From assembly GCF_000698555.1 (NCBI RefSeq), contig NZ_JFHE01000015.1, positions 1 to 64,000 on the forward strand: a stretch of 64,000 nucleotides of DNA, given 5' to 3'. The notes beneath the pieces are model-generated. The model was not told the origin of the DNA. It saw only the letters and a list, made by a program, of their open reading frames with translations, and made no database searches. The DNA is from Caballeronia grimmiae (lineage in GTDB: Bacteria > Pseudomonadota > Gammaproteobacteria > Burkholderiales > Burkholderiaceae). Each line of letters starts with the position of its first letter. Position 1 is the first letter of the stretch. Below, in pieces: positions 1 through 8,418 of this stretch. The position numbers and the translations under genes were made by a program.

Positions 1-137
1 GTGGTCTTGCCCGCGCCGTTCGGGCCGATCACCGAATGCACCGTGTTCTTCGCGATGCGCAGATTCACATCGGTCAGCGCCGAGAACTTGCCATAGCGTT
101 TGGCGACGCCCTTCGCTTCCAGTATCGACGCGCTCAT
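1..137 (-). CDS. livG: Branched-chain amino-acid-type ABC transporter ATP-binding protein (LivG-like), partial
   Basis: Only the first 45 or so codons lie in the window; the gene runs off the left edge. The N-terminus reads MSASILEAKGVAKRYGKFSA and reaches a Walker A motif (GPNGAGKT) at the window edge, as in LivG-type ATPases that energise uptake of branched-chain amino acids, urea or aromatic acids at the inner membrane. The ATG overlaps the livM stop by 4 bp (ATGA), so it is translationally coupled to the permease. Substrate cannot be told from this fragment. A LivF-type second ATPase would be expected further left, outside the window. Confidence 0.9.
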   Translation of the reverse strand, partial: MSASILEAKGVAKRYGKFSALTDVNLRIAKNTVHSVIGPNGAGKT

Positions 138-1156
138 GCCGGCTCTCCTTCATTGCGCTTCACCGCGCGCCAGATGCGTTCGCCCAGCCCCCACAGGCCG
201 CGCTGCATGAACAGGCTCACGGCGATCAGCACGAGCCCGAGCAGCAGAAGCCAGCGCGGCCAGAGCGTCGAGAGCCAGTCGGCGAACAACACGTAGAACG
301 CCGCGCCGAGCACGGAGGAAAAGAGGTTGCCCGTGCCGCCGATCACCGTCATCACGAGGATCATCTCGCTCGTGTGATAGTCGACGTTCGACAGCGGCGC
401 GATGCCCGTCATCATCGCGTGAAGCGCGCCGGCCAGACCCGTGACCGCGCCCGATACCACGAACGCGGCGAGCTTGAAGCGCTTGACGTCGTAGCCGACC
501 GCAGCGGCGCGCGCTTCGTTATCGCGAATGGCGAGCAGGGTGCGGCCGAAGACCGAATGCGACACGCGCAGCATCAGCCAGAACGCGATCAGGAACAGCA
601 CCGCGACGAACGCATAGTATTGCCACGGCGATGCGATCGATACGAGCGGCTGACCGAGAATCGACAACGCCGGACGCGGGATGTCGAGCAGGCCGTTGTC
701 GCCGCCCGTGAGATCGGGCGTCGTGTAGGCGAGAAAGTAGAACATCTGCCCGAATGCCAGCGTGAGCATCACGAAGTACGCGCCGCGCTGACGGATCGAA
801 AACCATCCGACAACGGCCGCCGCGAGCGCGCCCACGACGACCGCGCCGAGCAGCGCAACGGGTACTTGCAACCCTGACTTCGTAAGAATCAGGCCGGCGC
901 TATAACTGCCGAGTCCGAAGAAGATGCCTTGCCCGAAGGACAGCAAGCCCGTATGCCCGAGCAGCAGATTGCAGCCGAGCGCGGCAAGCGCATAGACGAG
1001 CACTTCCGTTGCGAGCGATCCGGAACGCATCGTTATCGGCAGGATGCAGACGACGATCGCCGCAAGCAGCAGGAACCGATAGCGATGAAGCGAATGCCTG
1101 AGTGATCGTTCGGGCAGACTCATGTCCAATGTCTTCGAATCAGGTTTGGAATTCAC
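134..1156 (-). CDS. livM: Branched-chain amino-acid-type ABC transporter permease (LivM-like)
   Basis: Inner-membrane permease of about 340 residues with many hydrophobic segments. It carries the LivM-family signature region GCNLLLGHTGLLSFGQGIFF near the N-terminus and the cytoplasmic-loop stretch AIRDNEARAAAVGYDV that contacts the ATPase. I chose the GTG at 1156 because GGGAGGA lies 4 nt upstream and because it overlaps the livH stop by 4 bp (GTGA); the longer open frame to 1243 would lie deep inside livH. It sits between livH and livG in one minus-strand operon. The substrate is not shown by sequence; the neighbouring binding protein and GntR regulator make an aromatic or other carboxylate as likely as an amino acid. 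Confidence 0.9.
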   Translation of the reverse strand: MNSKPDSKTLDMSLPERSLRHSLHRYRFLLLAAIVVCILPITMRSGSLATEVLVYALAALGCNLLLGHTGLLSFGQGIFFGLGSYSAGLILTKSGLQVPVALLGAVVVGALAAAVVGWFSIRQRGAYFVMLTLAFGQMFYFLAYTTPDLTGGDNGLLDIPRPALSILGQPLVSIASPWQYYAFVAVLFLIAFWLMLRVSHSVFGRTLLAIRDNEARAAAVGYDVKRFKLAAFVVSGAVTGLAGALHAMMTGIAPLSNVDYHTSEMILVMTVIGGTGNLFSSVLGAAFYVLFADWLSTLWPRWLLLLGLVLIAVSLFMQRGLWGLGERIWRAVKRNEGEPA

Positions 1157-2013
1157 GCGGTCCTCCCGAGCAAACCGTTCGGACGCAGCAGCAGCACTGC
1201 GGCCATCGCGACATAGATCATGAGACGCGCGCCTTCGGGCCATAGCGTGCTCATCACGCTTTGCACGATGCCGACCAGCAATCCGCCGACGAGCGCACCG
1301 AGGAAGTTGCCCATGCCGCCGACCACGACGACCACGAACGCGACGCCGAGCGCTTCGATGCCCATGAACGGATCGACGCCGCGGATCGGCGCGGCGAGCA
1401 CGCCCGCAAGCGCCGCTGTCCCTGCGCCGAGCGCGAACACGAGACTGAAGATACGCGTCACGTTGATGCCGAGCAGCGACACCATCTCGCTCGATTCACT
1501 GCCCGCGCGCACTGCGCTGCCGAGGCGCGTGCCTTCGAGCACCCACCACAGAATGCCGGCCAGCACAGCCGTGAACGCGATCACGAAGAGCCGGTATTTC
1601 GGGTAGATGAAGCTGCCCCACATCACCACGCCGTTCAGCATGTCGGGCACGGCGACGTTATCGCCGATCGGTCCCCACGCGATAATTGCGCATTCCTGTA
1701 TCACGAGCGCGAGACCGACCGTCGCGAGAATATGGAACTCGTGCTGTTGCGCATAGACGTGCCGCAGCACGGCCTTCTCGACGATCCACGCGCACGCGCC
1801 GACGACGATGGGCACGACGACGAGCGCGGCCCAGAAGCTCATCGACCACTGCATCGCCTGATAGCAGAAGTACGCGCCCAACAGATAGAACGCGCCGTGC
1901 GCGAAGTTCACGAAGCGCAGCAGCCCGAACACGATCGACAGACCAACCGCGAGCAAGAAGTACAGCATGCCCACGCCGATGCCGTTCACGACCTGCAACA
2001 GATAAACGTTCAT
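1153..2013 (-). CDS. livH: Branched-chain amino-acid-type ABC transporter permease (LivH-like)
   Basis: The 286-residue protein has eight or so hydrophobic stretches. It shows the LivH hallmarks VVNGIGVGMLYFLLAVGLSI at the N-terminus and VGGMGNFLGALVGGLLVGI near the C-terminus (the permease EAA-like region). It pairs with LivM to form the membrane pore. The gene starts with ATG at 2013, 82 nt downstream of the binding-protein stop, and overlaps livM by 4 bp. Length matches the family (about 290 residues). Confidence 0.92.
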   Translation of the reverse strand: MNVYLLQVVNGIGVGMLYFLLAVGLSIVFGLLRFVNFAHGAFYLLGAYFCYQAMQWSMSFWAALVVVPIVVGACAWIVEKAVLRHVYAQQHEFHILATVGLALVIQECAIIAWGPIGDNVAVPDMLNGVVMWGSFIYPKYRLFVIAFTAVLAGILWWVLEGTRLGSAVRAGSESSEMVSLLGINVTRIFSLVFALGAGTAALAGVLAAPIRGVDPFMGIEALGVAFVVVVVGGMGNFLGALVGGLLVGIVQSVMSTLWPEGARLMIYVAMAAVLLLRPNGLLGRTA

Positions 2014-2095
2014 GGCCTTGCATCAGAAGAGTGGCGGCGCGAATGCAAGGCTTGCCTGCATTCGCATGAGAACGACGCGTCAGCGCGTCAGGCGC

Positions 2096-3304
2096 TTAGG
2101 CCAGCTTGCACTGCGTCTTGTCGAGCGGCAGAAACGACTGACCCGAGCTGACGATATCGGCGTAATCGTCCTTGTCTTTCATCTTGCTCTTGGGCTTGCC
2201 CTTCAACAGGTAGTAATTCTTTAGCACCTGATGATCGCCCGCGCGAATCTCTTCGGGACCGGTCAGGCCCGCGTATTTCATGCCCTGGAGCGCGGCGATG
2301 ACTTTCTTCGGATCGGCGGTGCCCGCCTTCACGATGCCATCGAGAAGAATTTTCGTGCAGATGTACGAGCCCGCGAGACTGTAGTTCGGGTTCGATTTAT
2401 AAACCGCGTTGACGCGCTTCACGAGATCGTGATTGAGCGGCGTATCGATCGCATGCCAGTACTGTGCGCCGAAGTACACGCCTTCGCAGATATCCGGACC
2501 GAGCGCTTCGAACTGCTCCAGACCCGAGGCCCATGCCATAAGAATCGTGCAATTGTTCTTCATGCCGAAGCTCACGGCCTGACGCAACGTGTCCGACGAT
2601 TGCGAACCGAAGTTAAGGATGAGCAGCACATCCGGCTTCGCGGCGACCGCATTGGTCAGGTAACCGCTGAACTCTTTTTCATTGAGCGAGTGATAGCTGT
2701 TGCCCACATGCTCGATGCCCTTCTCTTTGAAGAGGTTCTTCGCCGCGGACAGAAGTCCGTCGCCGAACACGTATTGCGGCGTGATCGTGTACCAGCGCTT
2801 CGCTTTGGGCATCGATTCGACCAGCGGCCTCACGGTCTGCTCGATCGCGCCGAAGGTCGGCACCGACCAGCGGAAGGTCGCGCTATTGCAGTCCTTGCCG
2901 GTGAGTTCGTCGGCGCCTGCCGTCGTGATGAAGATGCCGTCGGCCTTCTCCGCTTCCTTGCCCATTGCAAGCGCTTCCGATGAGAGAATGCCGCCCGCGA
3001 AATAGCGCGCGTTCTTTTGCTGCGCGATTTCCTGCACGCGCCGCACGGCGGTCGCGGGTTTTCCCTCGGTATCGAGCGTCGTATAAGCGAGCGGTTGCCC
3101 GAGCACCTTGCCGTACTGTTCGATGACGAGCTTCATGCCCAGGTCGGCATACTTGCCGTTGGCCGCGAACGGACCGGACATCGGGACCGGGCACGCGAAC
3201 TGGATCGGCGAGCCTTGCGCAAAGGCGCTTCTTGCGACGAGCGCCTCGAACGATCCGGGAATGGCCGACAGCGCGGCCAGCTTCAACATGTTTCGGCGAT
3301 TCAA
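2096..3304 (-). CDS. ABC transporter periplasmic substrate-binding protein (LivK/AmiC-like), Tat-type signal
   Basis: This is a 402-residue periplasmic binding protein of the Leu/Ile/Val-binding (Peripla_BP_6) class. The mature part opens with PIQFACPVPMSGPFAANGKY, typical of the family. The start is TTG at 3304: AAGGAG lies 7 nt upstream, and only this start keeps the MNRRNMLKLAAL segment, whose twin arginine suggests Tat export; cleavage is likely after SAFAQG. The nearest ATG, 15 nt downstream, would lose both the spacing and the RR. First gene of the liv-like operon, divergent from a GntR regulator across a palindrome. Ligand unknown; binding proteins of this subgroup serve amino acids, amides, urea and aromatic acids. 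Confidence 0.88.
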   Translation of the reverse strand: MNRRNMLKLAALSAIPGSFEALVARSAFAQGSPIQFACPVPMSGPFAANGKYADLGMKLVIEQYGKVLGQPLAYTTLDTEGKPATAVRRVQEIAQQKNARYFAGGILSSEALAMGKEAEKADGIFITTAGADELTGKDCNSATFRWSVPTFGAIEQTVRPLVESMPKAKRWYTITPQYVFGDGLLSAAKNLFKEKGIEHVGNSYHSLNEKEFSGYLTNAVAAKPDVLLILNFGSQSSDTLRQAVSFGMKNNCTILMAWASGLEQFEALGPDICEGVYFGAQYWHAIDTPLNHDLVKRVNAVYKSNPNYSLAGSYICTKILLDGIVKAGTADPKKVIAALQGMKYAGLTGPEEIRAGDHQVLKNYYLLKGKPKSKMKDKDDYADIVSSGQSFLPLDKTQCKLA

Positions 3305-3379
3305 AGTGACGCTCCTTGAGAAGATGACCCGCGCAGCCGCCCGGCGTTATTTTTCGTGGTACGTTCGAGCCTCGGCTCG

Positions 3380-3413
3380 GTTCATTCTATTTATCATGAT
3401 AAATAGAATGAAC
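3380..3413. promoter_or_regulatory. Perfect 34-bp palindrome, probable operator between divergent genes
   Basis: The half-site GTTCATTCTATTTATCA is followed directly by its exact reverse complement (axis between 3396 and 3397), giving 34 bp with no mismatch and no spacer. It is AT-rich in a GC-rich genome and lies between the divergent starts of the binding protein (3304) and the GntR regulator (3523). There is no hairpin loop and no flanking T-run, so a protein-binding operator is more likely than a terminator. The obvious ligand is the GntR/FCD regulator next door; that link is inference. Confidence 0.75.
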
Positions 3414-3522
3414 TGGATGCTAGGAACAATAAATTCGGGTGTCAATAAGGCAATATTCCAGTCTGCGGATTTTTCAATGTCCGCATGACGAAAGCAGACG
3501 GATAGAGACAGGGAGCATCGAC

Positions 3523-4359
3523 ATGGTGATGGAGCGTGCAAAGCGCGCCGGCGCGGCAATTCAAATCGCGCAGCAGCCGATCAAGCAGCCGAAGCGCGCC
3601 GATCTGGTGGCCGAGGAGATCAAGCGGCTCATCACGGAGAAGGACCTGAAGCCCGGCGACAAGTTGCCCCGTGAGGTCGAATTGCAGCAGCTCTTCTCCG
3701 TCAGCAAAAGCACGACGCGCGAGGCGCTGAAGTCACTGGAAGTGCAAGGGCTCATCAAGGTGACGACCGGACCCTCGGGCGGCGGCACGATTGTCGAGGT
3801 GCCGCTTGCCCGCACCTTGCAGCTCTTGCAGAACTATTTGTTCTTCAAGGACGTGACCATCGACGACATCTATACGGTGCGTCAGTTGCTCGAGCCGGAA
3901 CTCGCGGCGGGTGCGGTGCCGCATCTCACCGACGATGATTTCACGGCGCTGGAAGCGAACATCGCGTGTTGCGACGAACCGGCAGCGGCGCATGCGAATC
4001 GGGACATCGTGCGGCAACGTCAGGAAGATGTGAACTTCCACGATATTCTGGCTGCGGCGAATCCCAATCCTTTTCTTCGTTTTACGTGTGAGTTGATCAA
4101 CGAGATGATCCGGCAGTTGATCGAGTTCAGGAACGATACGCCGCAGGCGGAACACGAACGGTTTGGCCGCGCGAACGTGAAGATCCATAAGGCAATCACT
4201 GAAGCAGCGCGTGCGCGGGATGCGGATAAGGTGCGCGAACTAATGGTGATTCATATGACCGAGGCGCCGCGCTATGTGAAGCGCATGAAAGGCAAGTTGC
4301 GCGGGCGGCTGATTCTTGACTCCGAGATACGGAAGCGTGCGAGTGGACGTGGGGATTGA
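3523..4359 (+). CDS. GntR-family (FadR/FCD-type) transcriptional regulator
   Basis: Dimeric DNA-binding repressor or activator. The winged helix (about residues 25-90) includes the family motif GDKLPREVELQQLFSVSKST followed by TREALKSLEVQGL; the C-terminal FCD ligand-binding domain follows (VRQLLEPELAAGAV, then FHDILAAANPNPFL and the late helix IHKAITEAARARDADKVREL with its metal-ligand-type His). I chose ATG 3523 because GGGAG lies 7 nt upstream; the frame stays open to 3439 but without a ribosome site. That gives 278 residues, slightly longer than usual because of a basic N-terminal tail. Divergent from the liv-like operon, so it probably controls that transporter and itself through the 3380-3413 palindrome. 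Confidence 0.88.
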   Translation: MVMERAKRAGAAIQIAQQPIKQPKRADLVAEEIKRLITEKDLKPGDKLPREVELQQLFSVSKSTTREALKSLEVQGLIKVTTGPSGGGTIVEVPLARTLQLLQNYLFFKDVTIDDIYTVRQLLEPELAAGAVPHLTDDDFTALEANIACCDEPAAAHANRDIVRQRQEDVNFHDILAAANPNPFLRFTCELINEMIRQLIEFRNDTPQAEHERFGRANVKIHKAITEAARARDADKVRELMVIHMTEAPRYVKRMKGKLRGRLILDSEIRKRASGRGD

Positions 4360-4371
4360 ATTGCGGATGCG

Positions 4372-4408
4372 AGCCAGTTGAAACGTTCTTGCCACGTTTT
4401 CAATGGCT
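4372..4408. terminator. Inverted repeat between convergent genes, possible bidirectional terminator
   Basis: The arms AGCCAGTTGAAACGT and ACGTTTTCAATGGCT pair almost fully, with one bulged base on each side and a 7-nt loop. They lie 13 nt after the GntR stop and 70 nt after the end of the convergent kinase gene. There is no long T-run, so the terminator role is inferred from position. Confidence 0.45.
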
Positions 4409-4477
4409 GTGTCGGAATCGATGTAGGGCTGATGTCACGCTCCACGTCGAGAGGTATGGTCAGAACCGAGTCCCGCG

Positions 4478-6520
4478 TCAATTGCCGTTGGCTGTCAACG
4501 CTTTCAGCAGCAGATCGATATTAACTGGCTTGACAAGGTGGCGATCGATCCCTGCGTCGCGCGATTTTCGTTGATCTTCTTCCTGACCCCAGCCGGTGAT
4601 GGCAATCAGAGTTGCGGCGCCAAAGGCCTCGTTGGCACGGATACGTCGTGCGAGCTCGTAGCCATCCATATCGGGCATACCCACATCCATCAGAACGGCA
4701 TCGGCTGGCATCGTCTTCAATGCGTCCAGCGCAGCGAGTCCACCGTGGGCGGTACGTGTCTCGGCGCCCAACATGTCCAGCAGAATGGCAAGGCTGTCCG
4801 CCGCATCGACGTTGTCGTCAACGATAAGTAGTCTCTTGCCCGCAAGTGACTTCCGGCTGAACGGGTCGTTGTCCGGATCAAACATCTGCGTGTCGGTGGG
4901 TGCATCTGTCAGGGGCAGGCGGACTGCAAATTCACTACCCCGGCCCAGGCCATCGCTGTGGGCTAAGACAGTACCGCCATGCAGGTGAACGAGGCTACGA
5001 ACGAGAGTCAATCCGATGCCCAGACCGCCTTGGGCCCGTTGACGGAAGTTCTCTTCCTGGCTGAACATGTCGAAGATTCGTGGCAGCATGCCCGCGGTAA
5101 TGCCAATACCGTTATCGCGGACGGTGACAACCGCATCCTTATCGTCTCGCATGGCCGTGAGTTCAATATGGCCGCCAGCATTGGTGTACTTAGCCGCGTT
5201 GTTCAGCAGATTGGCGAAGATCTGTGTGAGTCGTACCGGATCACCGAAAACGGTCAACGGTTCGGCTGAAAAGCTGATCGTAAGCCGGTGCTGACCTGTG
5301 TCGATGACTGGCCGGCTCGTCTCTACAGCAGTTGAGAGAATCGCAGAGAGATTCAGATTTTCTTTGCGCAGTTCGATCTTGCCACTCGTGATACGAGAAA
5401 CTTCAAGCAAATCGTCGACAAGCCGCACGATGTGAGACATCTGGCGATTGAACATACGATGAACGCGTGCACGCGTTTCAACGTCGACTGTATGTTCGAG
5501 GATATTGAGGCCGTTTCGTATCGGCGCCAACGGGTTCCGAAGCTCGTGGGCGAGCACAGCAAGAAACTCATTCTTGCGGTGATCTGCTTCCTTCAACGCT
5601 TGCTCAGCGTCCTTCAAGTCGCTTATGTCCTGAACGATCGAGCAGGTGCCGATCACTTTGCCAGCTTCGTCACGCAGCGGAGCTACGCTCACTCGCATCC
5701 AGACACGATGTCCCGTGACGCCGGTGTAAAGCATTTCCTGCCCCGGAAGCACCGTTTCACCGCGCAGCGCTCGTGCGCCGGGCCAGTCGTGCGGTGGAAT
5801 AAGTGCCCCGTGCGCGTCCCATCCTTGCCAAAGCGCCGCTCGTTCCGGCAGCGTCGACGGGAGAGCCGTCGGGATGTATCGCCTCATCAGTGCGTTGCTG
5901 AGCGTCGATTGGCCGCTCGCGTCGGTAAGGCCGACACCCGCTGGCAATTGGTCGATGATCGTCTGCAGCCGACCCTCGTCGAGACGCCGTGCGGTTTGGA
6001 CCGCCATCTGTTCACGCGCGACATGCTGTCGGGCCAGAACGATTTCCGTGGTTTCGTTGAAGATGCAGAAGACACCGGCGACCTGCCCATCGCTGTTGTA
6101 GACAGGACTGCACGACAGCGCGAAATAGGTTTCGCTTCCGGTACCGTCATCTGGGACCGGGAACAGAATATCGGGTGAGCGAACGAGGCTGCGCTGCTTC
6201 AAAGCCTGTTCCGCTGCTGGCCGCACAGCGTCCCAAGCGCCGCCCGAGAAACGCGAAGAGGACTGCCCGGAGGTCACTGCGGTTTCAATGTCGAGCCGAT
6301 CGCATAGTGCCTGATTAGGGATTACCGTCAGGTCCGGGCCCCACAACACGCAAGACGGAAACGCGCAGCAGAGACAGCTCGCGACCGACGCCTGTAAGCA
6401 GGCATCCCATTGCGCAATTGGACCCACGGGAGTCTGGTCCCACTCGATGCTATGCAGATGTCGCGCTACGCTGCTTACGTTGCCGAACCAGACAGGCAAG
6501 TCCATGGATGCATAGGTCAA
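4478..6520 (-). CDS. PAS-containing hybrid histidine kinase / response regulator
   Basis: A 680-residue sensor kinase with no clear transmembrane segments, so probably cytoplasmic. The N-terminal half holds two PAS-like modules (the first ends in GQVAGVFCIFNETTEI, the second contains LPAGVGLTDASGQ and ends in VIGTCSIVQDIS). Next come HisKA with the phospho-accepting His in LAHELRNPLAPIRNG (around residue 325), HATPase_c (N-box NLLNNAAKYT; G-boxes DNGIGI and GGLGIGLTLV) and a C-terminal receiver with its acceptor Asp in VLMDVGMPDMDGYE. The output phosphotransfer partner is not in the window. The receiver closely resembles that of the kinase at 40291-41856 (shared AITGWGQ and KPVN motifs), so the two are paralogues. 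Stands alone, convergent with the GntR gene. Confidence 0.9.
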   Translation of the reverse strand: MTYASMDLPVWFGNVSSVARHLHSIEWDQTPVGPIAQWDACLQASVASCLCCAFPSCVLWGPDLTVIPNQALCDRLDIETAVTSGQSSSRFSGGAWDAVRPAAEQALKQRSLVRSPDILFPVPDDGTGSETYFALSCSPVYNSDGQVAGVFCIFNETTEIVLARQHVAREQMAVQTARRLDEGRLQTIIDQLPAGVGLTDASGQSTLSNALMRRYIPTALPSTLPERAALWQGWDAHGALIPPHDWPGARALRGETVLPGQEMLYTGVTGHRVWMRVSVAPLRDEAGKVIGTCSIVQDISDLKDAEQALKEADHRKNEFLAVLAHELRNPLAPIRNGLNILEHTVDVETRARVHRMFNRQMSHIVRLVDDLLEVSRITSGKIELRKENLNLSAILSTAVETSRPVIDTGQHRLTISFSAEPLTVFGDPVRLTQIFANLLNNAAKYTNAGGHIELTAMRDDKDAVVTVRDNGIGITAGMLPRIFDMFSQEENFRQRAQGGLGIGLTLVRSLVHLHGGTVLAHSDGLGRGSEFAVRLPLTDAPTDTQMFDPDNDPFSRKSLAGKRLLIVDDNVDAADSLAILLDMLGAETRTAHGGLAALDALKTMPADAVLMDVGMPDMDGYELARRIRANEAFGAATLIAITGWGQEEDQRKSRDAGIDRHLVKPVNIDLLLKALTANGN

Positions 6521-6885
6521 TTGTAATCGTGCAGGCTAACACGAACTCACACGAGCCGTTGCGTCTGCACAAGGGACGCGGCTTTCAGCTGATGGATTTG
6601 CGATTGCAAGCCCGCTAACTACTGAGCAACGTTCAGATACACCGATGCCTGCGCGCATAGACGTCGGCTCCGATCAGGAAACGGCCTCGCATCTTGGACC
6701 ATTCGTGCGGTGCCGCCGGCCCTCGCCTGCGCCGGTAGAATCCTTGAGCTGCACGTCCAGCGAATGTCGATAGTCGCGGTTATCGTACTGTCGACCGGTG
6801 CGACGGTACGGAAAGAACGCTTCTAAGACGGCACAATGACGAAGGATGACGCGCTGCAAGCCGTAATTAGAGAACTCAAGGATTT
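6521..6885. other. Intergenic region between divergent kinase and chrA
   Basis: About 365 nt separating the divergent starts of the hybrid kinase and the chromate transporter. I see no convincing gene. A 61-codon minus-strand frame (6674-6859) has no ribosome site and no recognisable motif. Promoters for both neighbours must lie here, but no consensus stands out. Confidence 0.5.
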
Positions 6886-8121
6886 ATGGAAACTGGCATG
6901 ACACCATCGACCCCGGCCAGAAGCAGCACTGCACCGCAAGTGCTTGCAGTCTTTCTCAGGCTCGGATTGACGTGTTTCGGCGGCCCCATCGCTCACATTG
7001 GCTACTTTCGCCGCGAGTTCGTCGAGCGTCGTCGATGGCTCGATGACGAGACGTTCACCGACCTCGTCGGCCTATGTCAGTTTCTTCCGGGACCAGCCAG
7101 CAGCCAGCTTGGATTTTCGATCGGCCTGCTCAGGGCCGGGTGGCTCGGTGGACTTGCCGCCTGGTGCGGATTCACACTTCCCTCCGTGTTACTGATGCTC
7201 GCTTTCGCGGCCATTGCACCGCGCCTCGACGGGGCCATCGGCCAAGGCCTGATTCATGGCCTGAAGCTCGTTGCCGTTGCGGTCGTGGCGCAAGCCGTGT
7301 GGGACATGGCCCGGCGCCTCTGCCCCGATCGCCGCCGCGCCTCTATCGCCCTTGCCGCGCTTGCGGCCCTCAGTGTCCTGACGACCGTGTATGCACAACT
7401 CTTCGTGATCGCGCTCGGTGCCGTAGCCGGATTCGTTTTTTGCCGGACCACGGCATCGGCGGGCGCGGTCGGCGCAAGGCAACACGTTCATGAATTCCGC
7501 GTCTCGCATACAGCCGGAGCCGTGGCGCTGCTGCTGTTCTGCGTACTGCTCTTTGGGCTTCCGGTGCTAGCGAATCTGGGCGCAGGCCATGCCATCCGCG
7601 TTTTCGAAGGCTTTTATCGATCGGGCGCGCTCGTTTTCGGTGGCGGTCATGTCGTTCTGCCGCTCTTGCAGCAGGAGACCGTCGCCACAGGATGGGTATC
7701 GTCGAATGACTTTCTCGCGGGTTATGGCGCAGCGCAAGCAGTCCCCGGCCCGCTCTTTACATTCGCCGCATTTCTCGGCTGGACGATGGCGGAAGCACCG
7801 AATCACTGGGCCGGGGCACTGCTTGCCACGCTAGGCATCTTTCTGCCGGGGCTGTTGCTCGTTCTTGCCACGCTGCCTTATTGGCAAGCGCTTCGAGCGC
7901 GTCCGTCAATGGCGGCTGTGCTTGCTGGCGTGAACGCAGCGGTCGTCGGACTGCTGGCGGCAGCGTTTTATTCGCCCGTCTGGACCAGCGCAATTCACTC
8001 CGCGATCGACTTCGCCATCGCAACGATTGGCCTTTTGTTGTTGACGCGCTGGAAGATGCCGCCGCTTGCGGTCGTCATCATGTGTGCATTGGCTGGTGTT
8101 GCAGAAGCCGTGCTGAAGTGA
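6886..8121 (+). CDS. chrA: Chromate transporter, long-chain (two CHR domains)
   Basis: A 411-residue inner-membrane protein of the CHR family, which exports chromate. Both halves carry the CHR repeat. In the N-terminal half FLRLGLTCFGGPIAHIGYF is followed by the FLPGPASSQLG motif; in the C-terminal half the matching GALVFGGGHVVLPLLQQE is followed by AVPGPLFTFAAFLG. The full-length two-domain form (about 400 residues) is the one tied to chromate resistance in Cupriavidus and Pseudomonas. ATG 6886 has AAGGA 4-5 nt upstream; a second in-frame ATG follows 4 codons later. Stands alone, followed by a strong terminator; no chrB regulator is adjacent. Confidence 0.93.
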   Translation: METGMTPSTPARSSTAPQVLAVFLRLGLTCFGGPIAHIGYFRREFVERRRWLDDETFTDLVGLCQFLPGPASSQLGFSIGLLRAGWLGGLAAWCGFTLPSVLLMLAFAAIAPRLDGAIGQGLIHGLKLVAVAVVAQAVWDMARRLCPDRRRASIALAALAALSVLTTVYAQLFVIALGAVAGFVFCRTTASAGAVGARQHVHEFRVSHTAGAVALLLFCVLLFGLPVLANLGAGHAIRVFEGFYRSGALVFGGGHVVLPLLQQETVATGWVSSNDFLAGYGAAQAVPGPLFTFAAFLGWTMAEAPNHWAGALLATLGIFLPGLLLVLATLPYWQALRARPSMAAVLAGVNAAVVGLLAAAFYSPVWTSAIHSAIDFAIATIGLLLLTRWKMPPLAVVIMCALAGVAEAVLK

Positions 8122-8246
8122 GTTGTCCGCGTCTCCACACGTTCGCGCAAAAGCACGACGCGACGAGACTGGTTTTAAGCCGATGAGAGAGAAACCCATA
8201 CAACGCATCCGCTATCTCATCAAAAACATCGAATCAATCCGGGTTC

Positions 8247-8270
8247 GGGCCGCTTGCGCGGCCTTTTTTT
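8247..8270 (+). terminator. Rho-independent terminator downstream of chrA
   Basis: Stem GGCCGC / GCGGCC with a TTGC loop, followed directly by seven T residues (8264-8270). It lies about 125 nt past the chrA stop and before the amino-acid transporter promoter. Confidence 0.85.
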
Positions 8271-8306
8271 ACGTCCAACACTTGGCCTGAATCCGATTCC
8301 CCGGAT

Positions 8307-8330
8307 AACTGTCCGATATATCGGACAGTT
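8307..8330. promoter_or_regulatory. Perfect 24-bp palindrome upstream of the amino-acid ABC operon, probable operator
   Basis: Half-site AACTGTCCGATA followed by its exact reverse complement (axis between 8318 and 8319). It lies 89 nt before the ATG of the binding-protein gene and after the chrA terminator, where an operator would be expected. The likely binder is the IclR-family protein encoded as the last gene of the same operon (11418-12167); that link is inference. Confidence 0.7.
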
Positions 8331-8418
8331 CGATGTTGCGACGCACAGCGTCACTCGCATCAGACGTCACTCCGCAACCGATCCGCTCGGCTCAACCTAC
8401 TCAAAACAGGATCCGAAC

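Noticed and set aside
3380..3413. Bidirectional terminator reading of the 34-bp palindrome
   Set aside because: It sits between divergent start codons, has no loop and no T-run; an operator is the better reading.
6674..6859. A 61-codon minus-strand frame in the kinase/chrA gap
   Set aside because: No ribosome site, no recognisable motif, and placed where both divergent promoters must be.
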